Assembly (NCBI GenBank): GCA_036749735.1 | Contig: DAINXV010000003.1 | Location: 62,001 to 126,000 of the forward strand | Origin: Lawsonella sp012842085 | GTDB taxonomy: Bacteria; Actinomycetota; Actinomycetes; Mycobacteriales; Mycobacteriaceae | Direction: 5' to 3' | Length of the DNA stretch: 64,000 bases | In this document: positions 55,695 through 63,450 of the stretch, piece after piece | Layout: the number at the start of each line of letters is the position of its first letter | Position numbering within the stretch: the first letter of the stretch is position 1 | The notes under the pieces: model-generated | Seen by the model: only the letters and a program-made list of their open reading frames with translations | Told to the model about the DNA's origin: nothing | The model's database searches: none | Position numbers and translations under genes: made by a program

Positions 55695-56405
55695 CTATTC
55701 GAAGTCAACTGTAAAGTCCACTTGCGGACTTCCCGGACGGCCTGGCTCGCGGTATTTGAATCCCACAATCACGTCACCATCAAATTTGAAGCTGGTGACG
55801 GATCCCAGTGCGACTTGGCGGTTGCCGGGGTTGTGGGCGAAACTGCGCTCCTCCACAAAAAGGCGGGTAATCCAAACGACGCACTCATGCGTGACACAGA
55901 CTGCCTCGTGGCCCCGGTTTTCCTGAACAGCACGGTGCAGTGCTGCCAGGGAGCGCTCCACCATCTTCCAGTAGTGTTCACCCCAGGAGGGTTTCTTGAT
56001 GTTGTAGGTGTGTTTCAAGATCCGGGGAGTGGTCACAATATTGAGCGGAGTGAGGAGCTCATTTTCCAGCACACTGCCCGCTTCAATAAGGGCCGGGTTG
56101 GTAATAATCTCCAGCCCATGGGTGTGGGCAATGGGGTAGGCGGTTTGTTGGGCGCGCATGAGCGGCGAGGAATAGACGGCGGTGATGTCGCGGTCTTTCA
56201 GGAACTCGGCCGCATCTTTGGCATGCTGTTCGCCTTCCGGGGCAAGTCGGAACCCTTTCTGGCGGCCGTAGAGGCGTCCGCTGGGGTTGTCGACAAGACC
56301 GTGGCGCACCATATGCACCCAGGTTGTTTCACCTGTGGATCCAGGGGGAAACGACCAGTCTTTGTCTTCTCCGGGAAGGGGGCTGGGGTAGGAGTCAGTA
56401 GTCAC
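55695..56405 (-). CDS. Histidine phosphatase (phosphoglycerate mutase-like) family protein
   Basis: 236 residues. The phosphohistidine motif MVRHGLVDNP, the phosphate-pocket YSSPLMRAQQTA, the acid/base Glu in LIEAGSVLE, and the second His in VCVTHECVV make a complete catalytic set. The sequence after LYGRQKGFRLAPEG is typical of broad-specificity phosphatases rather than glycolytic mutase. The substrate is unknown. It is convergent with the GH35 gene and downstream of a copper-chaperone-like gene. Confidence 0.85.
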   Translation of the reverse strand: MTTDSYPSPLPGEDKDWSFPPGSTGETTWVHMVRHGLVDNPSGRLYGRQKGFRLAPEGEQHAKDAAEFLKDRDITAVYSSPLMRAQQTAYPIAHTHGLEIITNPALIEAGSVLENELLTPLNIVTTPRILKHTYNIKKPSWGEHYWKMVERSLAALHRAVQENRGHEAVCVTHECVVWITRLFVEERSFAHNPGNRQVALGSVTSFKFDGDVIVGFKYREPGRPGSPQVDFTVDFE

Positions 56406-56461
56406 AGAGTGGCTCCGTTTTCTTTGAAAAATGTATTAATTGAAAAGTTTTCAACCGGTGT

Positions 56462-56668
56462 TTAGAGCACCATGGTGTAGCCCGCTCGGTGGATGGCATC
56501 CTCCACGTAGGCTATATCAACTTTGGAACGCCGAGCGGTCTCAATGGTCACTTGGCCGGTATTGGCGTTGGCCTTGACTGATTCCACGCCGTTAATTTTC
56601 ATCAGTTCCTTGGTCACGGCGTTCACACAACTTTGGCACACCATATCCTCGACCAGAACAGTAATCAT
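56462..56668 (-). CDS. Heavy-metal-associated (CopZ-like) domain protein
   Basis: 68 residues, ATG at 56668 after GAAAGGG. It is a single ferredoxin-like HMA domain with MVCQSCVNAV (Cys11, Cys14, the metal-binding CxxC) and the closing IHRAGY. It should carry Cu(I) or a similar soft metal. No copper ATPase or CsoR regulator lies beside it in this window, which is unusual for a chaperone. It starts 33 codons after an irrelevant extension of the frame. Confidence 0.88.
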   Translation of the reverse strand: MITVLVEDMVCQSCVNAVTKELMKINGVESVKANANTGQVTIETARRSKVDIAYVEDAIHRAGYTMVL

Positions 56669-56806
56669 TGGTGCCCTTTCGTAGGGATTGATTTCTTTCA
56701 AGTGTACTGGTCGAAATGATTCTGTGCGGTTCCCTTTAGCTGTCGCGCTAATAGTTCACTAACGGGCTGTAATTAAGCATGACGTCTACATGGCGTCTGG
56801 ATGCCT

Positions 56807-57460
56807 TTAATCGTCTTTCTTCTTGGCCTTGCGACGCGGCACTAAACCTTCCATGAACCATTCGTTGGAGTCTTTTTTGAACATTCCATAAACCCCAGGA
56901 GCGGCCACAATACCCTGCAACACGATGAGGGAAATATTGATGAAGTCGAGGATTGAGCCCCCATCAATCGCCCCGGGGGTGAAAAGCATCCGGAGGGGAT
57001 CCTGGTTGGCTCCATTGCCACTCATGACGCCGAAAACTGTGAAGATTGCACTGACGGTGAGGTAGGCGCCACCGAAGTTCAGCACCATCCGAGCCCACCG
57101 TTTTTGTTGGCTCATCTTGTACACCATGAAGCACATGAAAGCCACAATCAGAAGCCCGAAAACCAGCATGATCCAAGGAGTAATGCGGGCATACATTTCG
57201 ATTTGGGCGGGTGCATCCACCCCGAATTGTTCCTCCAGCGAACGGCCTTCATCCTCCGCACCGGCAGTGAGGACAGCTTTCACATATTTCTCAATACGAT
57301 CCGGGTGGCGCGCAATTTGCACTGTGGTCAGGATCTGTTGCAGCACAGATAGCACTGCCACAATGATCCAGAGCAGGATTGACGTCTCCACATCCTGGGG
57401 ACGCTGCCCGGGACGGCGCTCTTTCTTCTCTTCGGAATCTTTCAGTGGTGCAAATCGCAT
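56807..57460 (-). CDS. Uncharacterised four-helix membrane protein
   Basis: 217 residues. A charged N-terminus (KDSEEKKERRPGQRPQD) is followed by helices at about 28-47, 95-115, 127-146 and 172-195, and a basic tail (RRKAKKKDD). The extracytoplasmic loop after helix 1 (EKYVKAVLTAGAEDEGRSLEEQ) is acidic. I do not recognise the family. No conserved catalytic motif is visible. It is monocistronic by spacing. Confidence 0.7.
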   Translation of the reverse strand: MRFAPLKDSEEKKERRPGQRPQDVETSILLWIIVAVLSVLQQILTTVQIARHPDRIEKYVKAVLTAGAEDEGRSLEEQFGVDAPAQIEMYARITPWIMLVFGLLIVAFMCFMVYKMSQQKRWARMVLNFGGAYLTVSAIFTVFGVMSGNGANQDPLRMLFTPGAIDGGSILDFINISLIVLQGIVAAPGVYGMFKKDSNEWFMEGLVPRRKAKKKDD

Positions 57461-57485
57461 ATGACCAGGTTACCTAATGATGCAC

Positions 57486-57523
57486 AGGAACGCCGCCCCC
57501 ACCGGAGTGTGGGCGGCGTTCCT
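57486..57523 (-). terminator. Terminator-like hairpin after the PfkB kinase gene
   Basis: Thirteen-base arms AGGAACGCCGCCC and complement (57486-57498, 57511-57523), extended by CCAC/GTG pairing in the loop, 40 bp after the kinase stop. No T run follows. Confidence 0.6.
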
Positions 57524-57562
57524 ACAGCTCTGAACTAGTACTGAACTAGTAGCTATGAAAAA

Positions 57563-58498
57563 TTAGAGCTTGTTCTTCTTAAGGAATTTGTTGACCTTCT
57601 TGCGAACATCCTCGTCGGTGTAGTCGCCGGCGTCGGATCCTACCTCTTGGACGTTGTAGGAGGCCGCGGCACTACCCCAAACGGCGGCTTCTTCCGGCGA
57701 GCAGCCTTCCATAATGCCGCGCATGAAGCCAGCGGAGAAGGTGTCACCAGCGCCATCTGTCGCAACCACCTTGGCAGGCATGGCGGGAATCTGGGTGACC
57801 TTGTCGCGGGTGACGACGAGGGATCCATCTGCTCCACAGGTTGCAACGACGCAGGTCACACCGGCGTCGATGAGCTTGCGGCAGCCGGCGACCAGGTCGC
57901 TTTCGCCAGTGAAGCCGAGTACTTGCTCATCGTTGGGGAGCAAGAAGTCAACGTAGGGCAGGGCGTCCTTCATCCAGGTGACAACCAGTTTGGAGCCACC
58001 GGCAAGCAGGTCAGCGGAAGTCCAGGCGCCACCGTCTTTAGCAGCCCGCAGCACCTTTGCGACGGCCTCTCCTCCCTGGAATTCAGGCGCACCATAGTGC
58101 ACCACGTCTGCTTGCTTGATGAGGTCCCACGGCGCCTTTTCGGCGTCGTAGCAGATCTCCGTACCGACTAGGTGGAGGGCGGGGCGGGATCCGTCTTTCC
58201 GAATGGGGATTACGGAACCGGTGGTGGGGGTGCCTTCAATGACTTGGAAGGCGTCGGTGTTAATACCCCGCTCATTGAGAAGCTGAACTAGGAGGCGTCC
58301 GCGCAGATCGTTGCCGATCGCGGAGGACACATAGGTGTCGAATCCAAGTTTCTTGAAGTTGAGGGCGGTGCCGCCAGCGGTACCAGCCGGGGTGATGTGA
58401 ATATTTTCAACTAGCGCAGCACCCTGTCCGGGGGGAATGCTCTCGACCGGCTGAACCAAAATGTCCAGCACACTAGTGCCAATTGCGAGGGCTTTCAT
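57563..58498 (-). CDS. PfkB-family carbohydrate kinase
   Basis: 311 residues of the ribokinase fold. The first motif region (AGGTALNFKKLGFDTYVSSAIGND) and the second (DGAGDTFSAGF, with the catalytic Asp) are complete. Such kinases phosphorylate sugars or nucleosides using ATP. It follows a class II aldolase gene by 15 bp on the same strand. Kinase plus aldolase suggests a short sugar or deoxysugar breakdown route; the substrate cannot be read from sequence. Confidence 0.88.
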   Translation of the reverse strand: MKALAIGTSVLDILVQPVESIPPGQGAALVENIHITPAGTAGGTALNFKKLGFDTYVSSAIGNDLRGRLLVQLLNERGINTDAFQVIEGTPTTGSVIPIRKDGSRPALHLVGTEICYDAEKAPWDLIKQADVVHYGAPEFQGGEAVAKVLRAAKDGGAWTSADLLAGGSKLVVTWMKDALPYVDFLLPNDEQVLGFTGESDLVAGCRKLIDAGVTCVVATCGADGSLVVTRDKVTQIPAMPAKVVATDGAGDTFSAGFMRGIMEGCSPEEAAVWGSAAASYNVQEVGSDAGDYTDEDVRKKVNKFLKKNKL

Positions 58499-58513
58499 AT
58501 TTGTCTCCTTGAA

Positions 58514-59173
58514 TTATTTAGATTTCTGGACGGTGCCGTAGCTCTTGAGGGTTGCGGCGGCGGCGACACCAACCACCTCACCGGGTTTCATTTCCCGCGG
58601 TGTTCCGTGTTGGGAGGCAATGTGATAAACCTTGCACACCCACTCCAGCAGCTCCGCGTTTTCCGCTGCCGCTGCGACATCTTTGCCGGAACAGATGGTG
58701 CCGTGACCGCGGAGAATAACTCCCTTTTGACCTAAGATCTTTTTCTTCACCAAGTCAGCCAATTTCTTGGTGCCGAAGGTGGCGTAGGGAACCATTTTGA
58801 TGGATCCGCCAAGAGTCAACTGGGTGTAATGGATGAGCGGAACTTCATCGAGAACCAGGCTCAATGCGGTTGCGTACGGTGAATGAGTGTGGACCACTGC
58901 CTTGGCGCTGGTCTCGTCATAAACCGAAATATGCATCTGCATTTCCGAGGTGGGTTTCACATCCCCGTCGATGACGTTGCCGTCCCGATCCACTAACGGA
59001 ACCTGATCAGTGGTGATGGTGGTGAAACGAGCTCCCGTTGCTGTCACCAGGTAGTGTTCCCCAAATCGACAGCTAATGTTGCCAGCCGATCCTTCTACTA
59101 AACCTCGTTGCGCGAGATGGTGGGCGGCATCCACAATCTCCTGTCTACGCTGCATAAGTTCTTGCATATCCAT
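58514..59173 (-). CDS. Class II aldolase/adducin family protein (fuculose-phosphate aldolase-like)
   Basis: 219 residues. Zinc ligands His95 and His97 (HTHSPYA) and His157 (RGHGT), and the catalytic Glu77 (KPTSE), match L-fuculose-1-phosphate aldolase in order and spacing. GSAGNISCR is the phosphate-binding loop. It splits a ketose phosphate to dihydroxyacetone phosphate and an aldehyde in characterised relatives. It is the first gene of a two-gene operon with the PfkB kinase. Related enzymes also act in 5-deoxyribose disposal; which applies is unknown. Confidence 0.88.
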   Translation of the reverse strand: MDMQELMQRRQEIVDAAHHLAQRGLVEGSAGNISCRFGEHYLVTATGARFTTITTDQVPLVDRDGNVIDGDVKPTSEMQMHISVYDETSAKAVVHTHSPYATALSLVLDEVPLIHYTQLTLGGSIKMVPYATFGTKKLADLVKKKILGQKGVILRGHGTICSGKDVAAAAENAELLEWVCKVYHIASQHGTPREMKPGEVVGVAAAATLKSYGTVQKSK

Positions 59174-59298
59174 ACTCTTAGCGTCACTGAGGAACCCCCT
59201 CCTGTCAACGAGTTTCCCTGATTTTGGGTGATTTTCGGGGTACTTGTTGCCATGCCACCTAAGGAAGATTCATAGCAATTTTTTAGCTCATAAATAGA

Positions 59299-59331
59299 AC
59301 TGAGCGGTGACTGTGGTCGTCACCGCTCAGT
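59299..59331 (-). terminator. Terminator of the trypsin-like protease gene
   Basis: Thirteen-base perfect arms ACTGAGCGGTGAC and complement with a 7-base loop, 40 bp after the stop at 59372. Ts follow on the minus strand. Confidence 0.8.
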
Positions 59332-59371
59332 AATGGTTTGGGAAGGCGTAATGCCTTGTTATTTCTGCAGG

Positions 59372-60049
59372 TCAGTCTCTCACTTCAAAGCCGGGGAAGA
59401 ATGAGCCGACCCGATCATAAATATTCTTAATGGGAACAAAACTGGTATTCCCGTCACCCCCACCGGAAAGAATTCCCACTACTCCCCTGTTGGAGTAGAC
59501 GGCAGCGCCAGAGTCCCCAGAGATGGAACGCAGGCGGGCAGAGCTAACAAACACGATGCCCGGAACAATAGAACCCCGCATAATGGCGGTCACCCTAGGA
59601 TTGGACACCTTGCCACATTTGACGCCAGATTTTGCGCCATGGAAGCATACTCGGTCGCCGGTCTTTACGGGCCGCAGGTCGTGACGGTGGGGTACGTCAT
59701 TTTTGCCCACCCGGACATTACGGTTGAGGCGGATGACGGCGTAGTCCGCGATCCAGAACTGAGAACTAGCGATGTAGCCAATTTTTTTCTTCTTGTAGTA
59801 GATCGGCTGGTTGAGCAGTTCGCCGATCTTCCCGTTCACGCAATGCCCCGCTGTCAAGAGGTACCGGTTGCCAGCTCGGTCGCGCGCTGGTGCCGCTGCA
59901 GTACAGACACCCGTTGCAACACCAAAATCGACATTGATAGTGTCGCCCGGCATGACCGTGATAGTGGCGGGCGCAGCGTAGGCTGCGGTGGAAGAAAGCG
60001 TCAACGCTCCGGCGAGGCCGAGTGCGGCAACGACCTTGGGCAGTCGCAT
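59372..60049 (-). CDS. Secreted trypsin-like serine protease
   Basis: 225 residues, ATG at 60049. The signal peptide ends at AYAAP (about residue 25). The S1 triad is complete: His69 (LTAGHC), Asp102 (IADYAVIRL) and Ser180 (SGDSGAAV). Cys49-Cys70 and Cys135-Cys145 can form the usual disulfides. There is no long pro-region between signal and mature start (about 20 residues), unlike streptogrisins. It resembles small actinobacterial S1 proteases. It appears to be the active relative of the degenerate protein at 6,731-7,447. It is a single gene with a hairpin on each side. Confidence 0.9.
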   Translation of the reverse strand: MRLPKVVAALGLAGALTLSSTAAYAAPATITVMPGDTINVDFGVATGVCTAAAPARDRAGNRYLLTAGHCVNGKIGELLNQPIYYKKKKIGYIASSQFWIADYAVIRLNRNVRVGKNDVPHRHDLRPVKTGDRVCFHGAKSGVKCGKVSNPRVTAIMRGSIVPGIVFVSSARLRSISGDSGAAVYSNRGVVGILSGGGDGNTSFVPIKNIYDRVGSFFPGFEVRD

Positions 60050-60100
60050 AAGGTTCTCTTTTCTCTTGATAGGACGAAAACCGAGTATGAATGTACACAA

Positions 60101-60139
60101 GGCAAGACTGGCTGCCGCGTAGAGGCAGTCAGACTTGCC
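60101..60139 (-). terminator. Hairpin after the HTH gene
   Basis: Sixteen-base imperfect arms (GGCAAGACTGGCTGCC and GGCAGTCAGACTTGCC), 50 bp after the HTH stop. It probably ends that transcript. Confidence 0.6.
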
Positions 60140-60188
60140 AGAACGTTTTTAGTTTACAAGTGCTCGTATAAAAGTCGCTAATGAGGTT

Positions 60189-60413
60189 TTATCCGACGTC
60201 GTAATAAGAGGATTTAAGGTAATCTTTCACAACTTCAGCGTCAACGCGGAATGAACGACCAAAGCGAGCTGCTGGAAGTTCACCGCTATGAACCATACGG
60301 TAAACAGTCATTTTTGAGACACGCATAATTTCTGCGACTTCTGCGACGGTAAGAAACTTCGGAGCGTCGCCAGAATCAGCAGTCAGCGGCTCGTTAGCAC
60401 CTTTCGATGCCAT
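60189..60413 (-). CDS. BldC/excisionase-type helix-turn-helix protein (Rv0500A-like)
   Basis: 74 residues, GGAGG nine bases before the ATG. The single MerR-like winged helix (FLTVAEVAEIMRVSKMTVYRMVHSGELPAARFGRSFRV) is the pattern of BldC-like DNA-binding proteins. It follows proC on the same strand, as Rv0500A does in M. tuberculosis. The very small basic ORF (Rv0500B) that follows there is not visible here. It is probably a global or developmental regulator; targets are unknown. Confidence 0.88.
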   Translation of the reverse strand: MASKGANEPLTADSGDAPKFLTVAEVAEIMRVSKMTVYRMVHSGELPAARFGRSFRVDAEVVKDYLKSSYYDVG

Positions 60414-60589
60414 TCACATACACCTCCAGCACGAGCTGTGCCACAAGCTTCCCCACTCGCGGACCAGTCACACACGTGCTGTATGTAGCCTAACGTGTCC
60501 AATGTGAAAATAGCGACGTGAGTGGCAAAAATTTATACCCACATTGATGTAACTCTGTGAAGTACCTGGAAACCCTCTTCACGACATAA

Positions 60590-60619
60590 AAGCACTACCC
60601 CTTTACGGGGGTAGTGCTT
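60590..60619 (-). terminator. Terminator after proC
   Basis: Twelve-base arms AAGCACTACCCC and complement around a short loop, with TTTATG following on the minus strand, 42 bp after the proC stop. Confidence 0.85.
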
Positions 60620-60661
60620 CTTTTAGTTGCCGTTGTGAACCCTGTTCACCGGCCGTGAAAA

Positions 60662-61486
60662 CTAGCCTATACCAGGCTCCTTAGGGCGTAACTCTGCGGA
60701 CTTTTCGGCACAAGCTTCCATCGCGTCATAGACCACGGAGCGGAAGCCGCCATCCTCAAATGCACGCAGTGCAGCGGCAGTGGTACCGCCCGGGGATGTC
60801 ACTGATTCCCGCAGTTCTGTGGGACTTTTACCCGTCTCCGCCAACATCTTGGAAGAGCCAGTAATAGTGCCAATGGCAAGCTTGGCAGCCGTTTGACGAG
60901 CCATGCCCAACCCCACGGCCGCCTCAATCATGGATTCCACCATCAGGAAGAAGTAGGCGGGACCCGAGCCTGACACTGCCGTCACCAAATCCATATCCGA
61001 TTCGGGAACCTCAATGACTGTTCCGGTGGCAGCTAGCAGCTCCGAGACGGTCTCAAGCTGCTCCGGTTGCGTGTAGCGGCCTGCAGAAACCGCACACACG
61101 CCCGCCGACACCAGCATTGGAGTGTTCGGCATGACGCGAATAACGGGGCTTCCTGCCGACAGCAGATTCTCGTAGAAACTAGTGGGGACTCCGGCCGCAA
61201 TGGACACCAGCACCACTTCTTTTTCCAAGTTGGTGGTGACATCCGAAATGGGCTTCACCACGGTTGGCACGTCTTTCGGCTTCACCGCAATGAACACATA
61301 GTCCGAACTTTCTGCCGCATTGGCGACATCCGTCACCAACACGCCGTAACGGTTGCCGATTTCCTCCGCGCGCTCGGAATTATTTTCTGCCACCACAATA
61401 TTGCGGGGCTCTACACCACTTTTAATAATGCCGGCCAACAGGGCTTCGCCCATCTGGCCGCCACCAATTACTGCTATACGAGTCAT
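60662..61486 (-). CDS. proC: Pyrroline-5-carboxylate reductase
   Basis: 274 residues. It reduces pyrroline-5-carboxylate to proline with NAD(P)H. IAVIGGGQMGEALLAG is the nucleotide-binding motif; VRVMPNTP, AVSGSGPAYFF and the C-terminal signature LRESVTSPGGTTAAALRAFE are conserved. I chose the ATG at 61486 by family alignment; the GTG at 61510 in the same frame is possible because the Shine-Dalgarno for the ATG is weak. Confidence 0.94.
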   Translation of the reverse strand: MTRIAVIGGGQMGEALLAGIIKSGVEPRNIVVAENNSERAEEIGNRYGVLVTDVANAAESSDYVFIAVKPKDVPTVVKPISDVTTNLEKEVVLVSIAAGVPTSFYENLLSAGSPVIRVMPNTPMLVSAGVCAVSAGRYTQPEQLETVSELLAATGTVIEVPESDMDLVTAVSGSGPAYFFLMVESMIEAAVGLGMARQTAAKLAIGTITGSSKMLAETGKSPTELRESVTSPGGTTAAALRAFEDGGFRSVVYDAMEACAEKSAELRPKEPGIG

Positions 61487-61576
61487 ACATTCTAGAGTGC
61501 CACACCTCACCAGTAATCTCGTAGCCTCGAGTGGGAAGATTCAGTGAATTATCTTCCGGCGCAGACAGCGAGAGCG

Positions 61577-62680
61577 CTACGGGGTGAGGATGAGGGGTCC
61601 GACGGTGACGAAGAAAGCCACAATAAACGTCAAGATAAGAACCCAGAATTCTTCGCGGCGGCGCAGTGCGCGCGCAATCACCACCATGGTGACCTGCACT
61701 ACTAGTGCCAGTCCGAAGGTGATCATGCCAAGTCCGGGTTTGGACCACAAAACACCAAAGCCCCAGAAGAGCAATCCGCCGACAACAGCAGTGATCACAA
61801 TCTGAGCGAGCTGCAGAATGCGAGTAGTGGCGGCGAGGTTTTCTTCGGAGGTATCGCGCCCCAATGCCTTTTTGATGCGCTCAAAAAACTGTTTACCGCG
61901 CGAGCCAGCGTCCTCCGTGGTGTCCTCGCTGGCTGTGTCTTCTGCCGCTGCATCGGGAGTGTCAGGAGCTTCTTCCACATCCACCGCGTCCACAGCCTCT
62001 TTATCGGCTTGGGCAGCGCGGATTTCTTCCTGGCTCAGCACATCCATACCCGCGGTGTAGGGATACTTTTCCCGCTCCGCTGGGTAGCTGGCGGCAGTCG
62101 CTAGCCGCCGACCCTGACCAGAATAATCAGAACTATAGGTGTCCAACAGTGAAGCACTGCTGGGGGATTTGGGGCTGCGGCGCGGCGGTGCAATGTCGTC
62201 GTGAACCGCCGGAATCCGTTGGGTGGGGTTGTCGGCAGTGTCGGGCCCGCTCGCACGATGCGGCCAGGCTTCTAATTTGTCGGCCGCTGACCAATCCGCG
62301 TCTTGCACAATGTCGTTCCAGGAGAAAGAACTACTCGATCGTGCTGTTCGACGTTCTGCCGAATATTCGGTAGTGCGGTCTGACCGGCTTTCTGAAGTAC
62401 GCCGGGAAGAGCGCTGCGCGGCGGGTGGAGTACTCGAAGCACGCGTGGGGCGCGAGGTACTCGAGGTGCTCGAATCCGCAACGCGCAACCGCCGCGGCAC
62501 ATATTCGCTCGTGCCACTCTCGGCGGTCTTAGCCTCAGGCGCGGCATGGGATTGGGTGCGAGATTTAGCGTGCGAACCGGCGGACGTGGCCGACGACTCT
62601 GTATCCTCAGAACCAGCCGTGTTGCCCATGCGAGCCATGAGTTCAGCAACGGTTAGTTTGCCGGAACTGCGGTCAGCCAT
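61577..62680 (-). CDS. Ser/Arg-rich protein with a C-terminal membrane domain (Rv0497-like)
   Basis: 367 residues, ATG at 62680 with GGGAGGTGACG upstream. It begins with the conserved segment SGKLTVAELMARMGNT, then a long disordered Ser/Thr/Arg-rich region (about 25-240), an acidic stretch (DAAAEDTASEDTTED), and three C-terminal membrane helices. M. tuberculosis has a similar protein, Rv0497, between regX3 and proC. The function is unknown. Its low-complexity middle would be a poor guide for homology searches. Confidence 0.78.
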   Translation of the reverse strand: MADRSSGKLTVAELMARMGNTAGSEDTESSATSAGSHAKSRTQSHAAPEAKTAESGTSEYVPRRLRVADSSTSSTSRPTRASSTPPAAQRSSRRTSESRSDRTTEYSAERRTARSSSSFSWNDIVQDADWSAADKLEAWPHRASGPDTADNPTQRIPAVHDDIAPPRRSPKSPSSASLLDTYSSDYSGQGRRLATAASYPAEREKYPYTAGMDVLSQEEIRAAQADKEAVDAVDVEEAPDTPDAAAEDTASEDTTEDAGSRGKQFFERIKKALGRDTSEENLAATTRILQLAQIVITAVVGGLLFWGFGVLWSKPGLGMITFGLALVVQVTMVVIARALRRREEFWVLILTFIVAFFVTVGPLILTP

Positions 62681-62763
62681 CGTCACCTCCCTGTCAGCTA
62701 TGCACAAATATCTACTAATAGCCTACCCATGAAGTAAAAATTGTGAAGACAGTTGAGGATACG

Positions 62764-63450
62764 CTAATTCTCGAACTTGTATCCCAGTCCACGAACCGTT
62801 ACCAAATGCACCGGATTGGAAGGGTCTTCCTCAATCTTGGAGCGCAGCCGCTTCACGTGCACATCCAGGGTTTTAGTGTCTCCAACGTAGTCCGCACCCC
62901 AGACGCGGTTAATAAGTTGCGCACGTGGCATCACACGGCCGGCGTTGCGCATCAGGAATTCCAGAAGATGGAATTCTTTCAGCGGCAACTGCACTTCTTC
63001 GCCCCGTACTGTCACCCGGTGGGCATCAACTTCCATCACCACCGGCCCAGCCTCCAGGGTTACCTCATCTGGGGCTTGGTTCTCGGCTGCGCGTTGACGG
63101 CGCAGGACGGCATTAATGCGGGCGATGAGTTCCCGGGATGAGTAGGGTTTGGTGACATAGTCATCAGCACCAATTTCGAGGCCTACCACGCGGTCAATCT
63201 CAGCATCGCGCGCAGTCACCATAATGATGGGAACATCGGAAACTTCGCGGATTTCTTTGCAGACCTGTTTACCGGATTTTCCAGGCAACATAACGTCTAG
63301 CAATACAAGATCGGGGTTGACGCGCGAAAACTTACGTAAAGCACTCACACCGTCCCCCACGATGTCCACCTCGAAGCCTTCCCGCTGCAGTAAAAATCCG
63401 AGCGGTTCAGCTAAAGAGATCTCATCTTCAACAATTAGAATTCGAGTCAT
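62764..63450 (-). CDS. regX3: Response regulator RegX3
   Basis: 228 residues of the OmpR type. The receiver domain has the acidic pocket (VEDE), phospho-acceptor Asp52 (LLDVMLPG), Thr (VTARD) and Lys (TKPYSS). The C-terminal winged helix has LPLKEFHLLEFLMRNAGRV and the recognition helix KTLDVHVKRLRSKIE. In mycobacteria SenX3-RegX3 switches on phosphate-starvation genes. It overlaps senX3 by 4 bp (ATGA). Confidence 0.93.
   Translation of the reverse strand: MTRILIVEDEISLAEPLGFLLQREGFEVDIVGDGVSALRKFSRVNPDLVLLDVMLPGKSGKQVCKEIREVSDVPIIMVTARDAEIDRVVGLEIGADDYVTKPYSSRELIARINAVLRRQRAAENQAPDEVTLEAGPVVMEVDAHRVTVRGEEVQLPLKEFHLLEFLMRNAGRVMPRAQLINRVWGADYVGDTKTLDVHVKRLRSKIEEDPSNPVHLVTVRGLGYKFEN

Noticed and set aside
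57563..58498. Kinase called as ribokinase (rbsK)
   Set aside because: The PfkB motifs do not define the substrate and no ribose transport or regulator gene is nearby, so only the family was assigned.
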